This document shows, one piece after another, positions 58,389 to 64,000 of a stretch of 64,000 bases of DNA. The DNA lies in the NCBI GenBank assembly GCA_031291095.1, contig JARLJR010000085.1, positions 97,256 through 161,255 of the forward strand, read 5' to 3'. This DNA is from Legionella sp. Lineage in GTDB: Bacteria; Pseudomonadota; Gammaproteobacteria; Legionellales; Legionellaceae. A program made the translations under genes and the position numbers. Position 1 is the stretch's first letter; each line of letters begins with the position of its first letter. The notes beneath the pieces are model-generated. The model was not told the DNA's origin. It worked only from the letters and a program-made list of their open reading frames with translations, and made no database searches.

Positions 58389-58751
58389 TTATGGTCCATA
58401 GCTTGGCGAACTGGTAACACCATATTCAATCTTCCATCGTCTATCTTTAGGGTCATAATCACTTCTAATATCAAATTTTTCGCTTTCATTTATTTTCAAG
58501 TTATTTATTTCATTTAATGCCATTATTCTAAATGTCACTGGTTTCCCTTTGGTGAGATTAGAATTAGAAGTACCGCCAATTTGATAACAAAGCAAAGAAT
58601 CTGCCTGTGGTTTCTTTATTAATTTAAACTGTACTGTCATCACAAGTACCCCATAATGATAGGGTTCAGCTACTCTTGAATGCCCTTTATAATTAAAGGA
58701 TATCGTATTTCTGGCATCTATAGCAGTTTTCAAATCCTCCTTGATACTCAT
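58389..58751 (-). CDS. Stand-alone WYL-like domain protein
   Basis: A 120-residue protein; GGAGGAA lies five bases before the ATG at 58751. IDARNTISFNYKGHSRVAEPYHYGVL has the WYL-domain opening (I.F.Y....R..EP...), and FRIMALNEINNLKIN with FDIRSDYDP the end. WYL domains bind nucleotide-like ligands and usually sit behind a helix-turn-helix in regulators of stress and phage defence; here no DNA-binding part is present. Its role is open. Confidence 0.7.
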   Translation of the reverse strand: MSIKEDLKTAIDARNTISFNYKGHSRVAEPYHYGVLVMTVQFKLIKKPQADSLLCYQIGGTSNSNLTKGKPVTFRIMALNEINNLKINESEKFDIRSDYDPKDRRWKIEYGVTSSPSYGP

Positions 58752-59000
58752 TTTATTTTCCTCCACACTTTCTTCATATAGTAAATAAGTTCAAAGAAAT
58801 CGATCAAATAAAATGCAAATTGCCCATATCCAAACACCCATGAGCCTTGGTGAGTTAAGATAAAGGCCTATAAGCCCATTTATTTAAAATATGGTGGAAA
58901 GCTCTAGCAAGCATTGGTCGCAATATTAAAGGTTAGAATCTATTGAAACTCCATTGTCTTCAATTTGCATAGGATAGTGCCTGGTAAAATAAAACCAGGA

Positions 59001-59279
59001 TCAGGCCGCAGCCCCAGCACGATTTTCCAAGTTAGTCTCTTCCACCATTCTTCGCAAATGCGCGCCTCTTTGTCGCCAAATATTTTGTAATTGATCAGCA
59101 ACTCTCGGTAAAGGTCTTTCTCCACCTAATCGGGTTCCGTCAGAAAAAGAGGAATATCTATCAGCAATATATCCTATTACAACCGCGGAGACAGTCGTTG
59201 AAATTAAAGCCACTAAGGCACTCCCTGGATTTTGTAAACCCCATTCAATCATTGATGCGATACCTGAAACAACAACCAT
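59001..59279 (-). CDS. Small membrane protein
   Basis: A 92-residue protein with AAGGAGAG six bases before its ATG at 59279. One membrane helix at about residues 20-41 (GSALVALISTTVSAVVIGYIA) is followed by an Arg-rich tail (RVADQLQNIWRQRGAHLRRM). Likely inner-membrane with the tail in the cytosol. Unrecognised. It is preserved among remnants, which suggests it is a real, possibly recent gene. Confidence 0.55.
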   Translation of the reverse strand: MVVVSGIASMIEWGLQNPGSALVALISTTVSAVVIGYIADRYSSFSDGTRLGGERPLPRVADQLQNIWRQRGAHLRRMVEETNLENRAGAAA

Positions 59280-59347
59280 TGTGCTCTCCTTAAAACTATA
59301 TTCAATTAAATTCAATAAATCAAATTAATACCACAATAGTCATTTTA

Positions 59348-59590
59348 AATCCACCTGCGTATGCTCAGATCCATTCATCGAAATTCTCATCCCCTCCTCG
59401 TCAAAATCCTCATATTGGAGTGGTGGGACATACTCAGGTATCTATAGTTAATGACACTCCACATGGTGAAGATGGAGTATATTTTAATACTACTAATGAG
59501 GGTCGAGCCCAAACCACCTCTGTACCAATGATTGATGTTAATGACATTGTTTCTTTGCCTAAAGGCCAGGCTTTCATATTTGTTAATGTT
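59348..59590 (+). pseudogene. TraD-like conjugation gene remnant
   Basis: The frame has no start but encodes NPHIGVVGHTQVSIVNDTPH, then FNTTNEGRAQTTSVPM and VNDIVSLPKGQAFIFVN. The SLPKGQAF end resembles the C-terminal part of TraD/VirD4-type coupling proteins. At about 59590 it runs straight into an unrelated hydrolase fragment in a different frame. Confidence 0.4.
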
Positions 59591-59591
59591 C

Positions 59592-60375
59592 GATGCATTT
59601 AAAACAACGAAAGATTTACATACGTTATTGAACAACCCATTAATCAGAAAAAACAGTCCTCCACCCTACATTTTAGTTGGCCATTCTTATGGGGATTGTA
59701 CGTACGCAATTTCTTGGCGCAATACCCACAAGAAGTTACTGGCATGGTTTTAGTTGAGGCAACTTCAGGTACTATGAGCATGAAAGATTATGGCGTTTCT
59801 GATGAACTTGTTGACGCTCTGATCGTCGTTGATGAAAAAAGAGGCTTATTAAAGAGTCATTTAGAGGTTAGTGAAAATCAACTACGAGCTGCCAAACAAA
59901 GCCCAGAATTCATAGCTAAAATTAAACTCCAACCAATACCTAATGATTTACTAAAAAAAATCGATACTTTTCGCAAGATAGAAAATAAAGCCATGGATGA
60001 TTTGCATAAAATGAATAAAAAAATCCTCATATGTTAGGAAATAAGCCTCTAGTTGTTATTATTGCCGAGCAAAATGAGATGATTCATTTTGTTACTCGTT
60101 ATCGAGAATTTAAAGATTTTGTTAGTGCAGTAATTAATAAAGATCAACGTGGTGCGTTTAATGCAATGCTTAGTCTTGACCTCAAGAAACCCATAGCACT
60201 AGCAAAAGCTGAAAAAATTAAAATGCTTTCGTTATCCACTAACAGCATACTTAAAATAGTTAAAAAAAGCGGGCATAATACTCACATTGATCAACCAGAA
60301 ATTTTTATTAATAGTAAACAGGTTGTCCTTTCATTAAGACAGACATTTAGCGATCACAGGATTGAAGAGTCTTAA
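59592..60375 (+). pseudogene. Alpha/beta hydrolase broken by frameshifts
   Basis: Three overlapping frames build one hydrolase: FKTTKDLHTLLNNPLI and PPPYILVGHSYG in the first; YVRNFLAQYPQEVTGMVLVE up to HKMNKKILIC in the second (from about 59696); NKPLVVIIAEQNEM and KKSGHNTHIDQPEIFI in the third (from about 60031). Nucleophile GHSYG and the catalytic His (GHNTHI) are present but in different frames. The N-terminal strands are missing, replaced by a TraD-like piece. Confidence 0.75.
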
Positions 60376-60435
60376 TCCATCAAGCGATAACTAATCTAAG
60401 TTAAAATTAGCTAAATTTTATTAGGGAGATCAACA

Positions 60436-61155
60436 TTGAGCTCACAAGTTGCAGTTGTAACAGGCGGAAGTAGTGGCATTGGAAAAAGAATCTGTCAGTA
60501 CTTACTCTTTGAGATGGGATATCATGTTATCGCAATTGCCAGAAACGCTTCAAAATTGGAGTCAGTTGCCACTGAATTTTATAAGCAAAATACAAGTATT
60601 ATGTTCTATACAATATCTTGTGATGTTGCGGACTATTCTGCCTTGAAATCTCGAATGATGCCTGTGATTCAAAAACTTGGGCATATTGATTTATTAGTGA
60701 ATGCGGCTGGTTATGTTAAACGAGGAACATCAGATTTAGAAGCTGATGAATTTATGCAGATGGTGAATACTAACTTAGTAGGGCCTTTTAATCTAACTCA
60801 ATTGCTTGCACCTCTGATGAAAAAACAAAAGAGTGGTAAAATAGTCAACATAGCATCTATTTCTGGCGTTGAAGCCAGACCTGAGCTTGGTGGCTATTCT
60901 GCTTCAAAATTTGGTTTGATGGGGTTCAATGAGTCTTTGCACTTTGAGCTAGCTCCATATGGAATTTCAGTAACAGCAATTTGCCCGAATTTAGTAGCAA
61001 CTGAAATGACATCTGATGTGAAAAACCTTTCGTTACAAGAGCTAATGCCGATTGATGAGATTATTAAAACACTAAAGTTAATTTTATCTTATGATAATAC
61101 GGTAATGCTCAAAGAAATCGTATTGCGTAACCGATTTTATTACTTAAAAAACTAA
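60436..61155 (+). CDS. Short-chain dehydrogenase/reductase
   Basis: A 239-residue classical SDR. Cofactor motif TGGSSGIGKRI at the N-terminus, NAAG after the fourth strand, catalytic Ser in IASISGVEARPELG and YxxxK as YSASKFG. The start is a TTG at 60436 preceded by GGGAGATCAACA. An NAD(P)-dependent oxidoreductase of unknown substrate. It follows the hydrolase remnant by 60 bp and may once have been coexpressed with it. Confidence 0.9.
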   Translation: MSSQVAVVTGGSSGIGKRICQYLLFEMGYHVIAIARNASKLESVATEFYKQNTSIMFYTISCDVADYSALKSRMMPVIQKLGHIDLLVNAAGYVKRGTSDLEADEFMQMVNTNLVGPFNLTQLLAPLMKKQKSGKIVNIASISGVEARPELGGYSASKFGLMGFNESLHFELAPYGISVTAICPNLVATEMTSDVKNLSLQELMPIDEIIKTLKLILSYDNTVMLKEIVLRNRFYYLKN

Positions 61156-61246
61156 TCTTTCCGCCTTAAATTAAGACGTATAATAACTAAATTAACCTTA
61201 TGTCTTACCTCAAGCGTTAGCTGATAAACTAACTATTTGGATGGCA

Positions 61247-62614
61247 CTATTCCCTTTCTTTTAAAATTACAATTTCAGGTCCTTCAACCCACAAAGAAAA
61301 TAGATGATAATCACTAAGTTCAATCTCACTGAATCTATCTGACACTGTTTTCTTAATTTCATTCTCGTCAATTTTATACTCGTCGTAGCTGAAAAATTCA
61401 TAAGAATAAGTTATTTTCAGTTCTTCCAAGTACAAATTCCCTTTAGTTCGATCCGTTAAAATGGTGAAGTCAATCGACTTTACCAAGTGTTTTTGAGGAA
61501 TTTTCATCCAAAAACCATAATAAATCACCGTCTGAAAATCATTCAAATGCTCTTGAAATACCTCTTCTTTTGGGGTCTCCAACCGATTAGCTTTACGTGC
61601 ATAGAGACGACCTGTGAATTTCGTGTTAAATAATTGCATTTGGAATGAAAAATCATCCCAGGCATGTTCAATACATTCGATTTTAGAGGAATTGTTTTTT
61701 TCATGAAGAATATTTACAAGCGATGACTCTAAACAACTACTCATACCTTCTTGCATTTTATCTCCGGTTTTTCCAATATTTTCATTAAACAGATGTTTTT
61801 TATTACTTGCTTTATTATAAATCTCTTCTAATGTTTCCCCTGCAATCTCAAGATTATCGAGCCAAACCGCTAGTTTGCTGGTTTGCTTAAAGATTTTTTC
61901 ACAAAAATGATTTAGAAGTTCACCTGCTTTTTGGTGGTCACGCTCAATTCCATCAATTGCATTTTCAATTGCATAAGATGTTTGTTTATTTAATTGTTCA
62001 TCAGCTGGTACCTGTGCAATTTTATCAAGGAGATTGTTACCCGTTGCAGTTAAAAATAGGGTGTCGTTATCTTGTCCAATCAATCCGTTTTTTATGGTTG
62101 ATTCCAAGCGGCTCGCGTAAGTAGATGGGCGAGCAACTTTATGTTTCGCCATCTGCTCAATGATCGTTGAATAACAAAGGTTTTCTTCGGGAGCTTTTTT
62201 AACAGAAATGGTTAACTCTATTTCAGGATTGAAAGAAAAACCAAGATTATTTAAATATTCCTTGCTTAACAAACAATGTTCATTATATGGAGAAATGAAA
62301 ACAGGGTTCATATTAGACGAAAATAAAGAGTTATTAATATGTGTATTACTTATCGAATATTCCGTTAAGAACCTCAACCATCCAGGCTCTAGCAATTCAT
62401 TCCACGTTAAGCATAATGTTGTTTTAAAAGATAGCCGCGAAAAAAGCTGATGTTGACGTATGACCCGTCCTTCAACATGGGTAGCAACCGCAGTATTCCA
62501 AAGCAAATTATAAATTTTTAACTCATTCCCACTAAAATATTTGCTTGCTTGTTCCGGATCCAAATCATAATTAACTGGTTCCAGCATGGGATGTGCGTTG
62601 TGTGGTTCTGGCAT
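61247..62614 (-). CDS. TOPRIM-less topoisomerase IA-like protein
   Basis: A 455-residue protein that starts within topoisomerase I similarity: HNAHPMLEPVNYD matches the AHEAIRPT motif, then FSGNELKIYNLLWNTAVATH (rLYeLIWxRxxASQ) and, at residues 146-170, LCYSTIIEQMAKHKVARPST, YASRL (RPSTYA motif). The N-terminal TOPRIM domain and the C-terminal zinc fingers are absent, and the position of the catalytic Tyr aligns with Leu146. The last 250 residues are unrelated helical and beta segments. AAAGGAT precedes the ATG. Ten bases upstream lies a SUKH gene on the same strand, so they form a two-gene unit. Relaxation activity is unlikely. Confidence 0.65.
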   Translation of the reverse strand: MPEPHNAHPMLEPVNYDLDPEQASKYFSGNELKIYNLLWNTAVATHVEGRVIRQHQLFSRLSFKTTLCLTWNELLEPGWLRFLTEYSISNTHINNSLFSSNMNPVFISPYNEHCLLSKEYLNNLGFSFNPEIELTISVKKAPEENLCYSTIIEQMAKHKVARPSTYASRLESTIKNGLIGQDNDTLFLTATGNNLLDKIAQVPADEQLNKQTSYAIENAIDGIERDHQKAGELLNHFCEKIFKQTSKLAVWLDNLEIAGETLEEIYNKASNKKHLFNENIGKTGDKMQEGMSSCLESSLVNILHEKNNSSKIECIEHAWDDFSFQMQLFNTKFTGRLYARKANRLETPKEEVFQEHLNDFQTVIYYGFWMKIPQKHLVKSIDFTILTDRTKGNLYLEELKITYSYEFFSYDEYKIDENEIKKTVSDRFSEIELSDYHLFSLWVEGPEIVILKERE

Positions 62615-62624
62615 TATATATCCT

Positions 62625-63062
62625 TTAATCCAGTGCTCTGGCTAACATAAACTCAAACATTTCTTCGGCATCTGTGAAACTGGCCCATTCTGATTTGCCA
62701 ACATATTCTATAGCTTGATACATTTCTGAATTCGGATTGTAGATATACAACTCTTCATCTCGTGTTCCAAAATAAATAATTTGATTATCAAATGAATTCC
62801 TTAGATTTGTATTGGCATCAATAAATGACTCTTGAAATAACCAATATTTATCAGTAGGCCAAATAGTTAACCCATTAAATAACACACCATTTGAATAACT
62901 TAACAATTGTTCAAAGGCTGGCGGTAAGGTGTAATTAAATTGAGCTGAGACAGCCTGCTTAAGTCGTGCGACTTCATCCGGACTTGCTGGAACAGATGTG
63001 CCAATATCCTCAAATTCAATAAGCTCCTTATTAATTGTTTTTATTAATTCGTCAATCGGCAT
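62625..63062 (-). CDS. SUKH (SMI1/KNR4) family protein
   Basis: A 145-residue protein starting at MPIDELIK (63062), the open frame running 23 codons further into the intron boundary. SPDEVARLKQAVSAQFNYTL, PPAFEQLLSYSNGVLFNG and LTIWPTDKYW match the SMI1/KNR4 fold. SUKH proteins are mostly immunity proteins against polymorphic toxins, occasionally house-keeping. The pairing with the downstream topoisomerase-like protein, ten bases away, is unusual. It may act as a partner or as an immunity protein; the sequence alone does not decide. Confidence 0.75.
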   Translation of the reverse strand: MPIDELIKTINKELIEFEDIGTSVPASPDEVARLKQAVSAQFNYTLPPAFEQLLSYSNGVLFNGLTIWPTDKYWLFQESFIDANTNLRNSFDNQIIYFGTRDEELYIYNPNSEMYQAIEYVGKSEWASFTDAEEMFEFMLARALD

Positions 63063-63127
63063 CGTATAATTCCACAAGTTTGCTATTAGGTATTTTGTCA
63101 CAAACCGGGGAAGGTCTATATTGAATG

Positions 63128-63240
63128 CCAAAGGAGCACGACCCTGATGACCATATAGACTGGCGGAGCGCTCGTAGTAGTCGGGGATGGGGAAGTCCCA
63201 TTACATGGCGAAGGGGCGCAGATTAACTGACCTTAATGAG
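63128..63240 (+). mobile_element. Group II intron domain IV segment
   Basis: The stretch CTCGTAGTAGTC, then GGAAGTCCCATTACATGGC and GAAGGGGCGCAG resembles the domain IVa region just before the reverse-transcriptase gene in introns such as Ll.LtrB (CTCGTAGTAGTC...TTTACATGGCAAAGGGG). Upstream of it no room exists for the 500 or so bases of domains I-III before the SUKH gene, so the 5' half seems missing. The exact left border (about 63090-63128) is not visible. Confidence 0.6.
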
Positions 63241-63265
63241 GTGAAGACCTTTGATAATCAGCGAA

Positions 63266-64000
63266 ATGCAACGCAAATTAGCAACATGGACAGCATCTGG
63301 CAACTCACGACGAGTTGATCGGCGGCTGCGCCTTATTAGTCATCCTGAATGGTTATCACAAGCAGCAAAGATTACTATGTCATCAAAAGGAGCTCATACG
63401 CCTGGTGTAGATGGAATAACCAAACGACACCTTCCGGAGGATTTAAGTGATTACCTTAATCAGATCAGAAATGATTTATTAACAGGAAGCTACCTACCTC
63501 TACCGGCAAGGCGCGTGTATATTCCCAAAGCTAACGGTAAGCAACGACCATTAGGGATTCCAACACTGCGAGATAGAATAGTTCAGCGTGCGATGTTAAT
63601 GGCAATGGAGCCAATATGGGAAAACGATTTTCATTCGTTATCTTATGGCTTCAGACCCGAAAGAAGTGTGCACCATGCCATTCGAACGGTTAAATTACAA
63701 CGGACTGATTCAGCACACACGAAAGGACGATGGGTAATTGAGGGTGATCTATCAAGCTACTTTGATACGGTACATCATAAACTACTCATGCAGTGCGTAC
63801 GTAAACGTATAAGCTGCCAGCGTTTTAATAGCCTGCTTTGGCAATTCATTAAAGCTGGTCATGTTGAACGCAATCTATTCTGTGCCGCAAGTGAAGGCGT
63901 TCCTCAGGGTGGGGTTATTTCTCCTCTTCTATCAAACATCATGCTCAACGAGTTTGATCAGTACTTGGATAAATGTTATTTGGGAAGCAAGGCTCGAAGA
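63266..64000 (+). CDS. ltrA: Group II intron reverse transcriptase/maturase (partial)
   Basis: A 245-codon frame open to the right edge. Motifs: GAHTPGVDGITKRHL, RVYIPKANGKQRPLGIPTLRDRIVQ (RT1-2), YGFRPERSVHHAI, EGDLSSYFDTVHHKLL (RT3, first catalytic Asp) and EGVPQGGVISPLLSNIMLNEF (RT4). The YxDD box and maturase domain lie beyond the window. The ATG at 63266 is provisional: from a GTG at 63241 another frame gives VKTFDNQRNATQISNMDSIW, then QLTTS and a stop at 63316, and may be the original N-terminus separated by a frameshift. Confidence 0.85.
   Translation, partial: MQRKLATWTASGNSRRVDRRLRLISHPEWLSQAAKITMSSKGAHTPGVDGITKRHLPEDLSDYLNQIRNDLLTGSYLPLPARRVYIPKANGKQRPLGIPTLRDRIVQRAMLMAMEPIWENDFHSLSYGFRPERSVHHAIRTVKLQRTDSAHTKGRWVIEGDLSSYFDTVHHKLLMQCVRKRISCQRFNSLLWQFIKAGHVERNLFCAASEGVPQGGVISPLLSNIMLNEFDQYLDKCYLGSKARR

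Noticed and set aside
58940-59125. 61-residue minus-strand frame with EEWWKRLTWKI
   Set aside because: It overlaps the 59001 gene in another frame, which has the better ribosome site and a clear membrane helix.

Overview
The window looks like a chromosomal segment of a Legionella species, probably not L. pneumophila. I infer this from low GC, many large lineage-restricted proteins of the type IV secretion (Dot/Icm) effector style (ankyrin, leucine-rich-repeat and OTU-protease proteins), housekeeping genes of gammaproteobacterial type (parE, ltaE, def, ycaO) and abundant short palindromic intergenic repeats. No database search was possible, so all family names rest on motif recognition.

Layout. 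0-0.4 kb: the end of a peptide-export locus, with a double-glycine leader peptide followed by the start of an HlyD/NHLM-type secretion protein that runs off the left edge. 0.6-15 kb: mostly conserved genes (DUF2490 protein, stand-alone release-factor domain, MFS transporter, fused double ABC ATPase, parE, membrane/spermidine-synthase-like fusion, YiiX-like hydrolase, VOC protein, DedA). 15-17.2 kb: a candidate OTU-type cysteine protease. 17.4-19.3 kb: a bufferin-type copper-peptide operon (bufA-bufB-bufC). 19.7-34.2 kb: metabolic and regulatory genes, including a three-gene set matching bacterial itaconate catabolism (CoA-transferase, CitE-like lyase, MaoC hydratase) with a peptide deformylase behind it. 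21.6-25.3 kb holds a 1226-residue leucine-rich-repeat protein with a TTEEA minisatellite.

34-55 kb is an accessory region of effector-like genes (a 1026-residue membrane protein, two ankyrin proteins, a cysteine-rich membrane protein, a DUF1543 protein and several orphans), with a LuxR-type regulator, an acetyltransferase cluster and an OsmC-YcaO fusion. A near-identical 21-bp palindrome (ATACCGTA-N5-TACGGTAT) lies in front of three of these genes, with degenerate copies near two more places. This may mark a local regulon and is the observation I consider most likely to be new.

55.8-60.4 kb is rich in gene remnants (alkylsulfatase tail, DUF3861, DUF4189 with a 9-base homopolymer frameshift, TraD-like fragment, alpha/beta hydrolase with frameshifts). 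60.4-63.1 kb has an SDR oxidoreductase and a two-gene unit pairing a topoisomerase IA-like protein that lacks the TOPRIM domain (and probably the catalytic Tyr) with a SUKH/SMI1-KNR4 protein. The right edge carries a group II intron reverse transcriptase that runs out of the window and seems to lack the 5' half of its ribozyme.

No rRNA, tRNA, CRISPR array or replication origin was seen.
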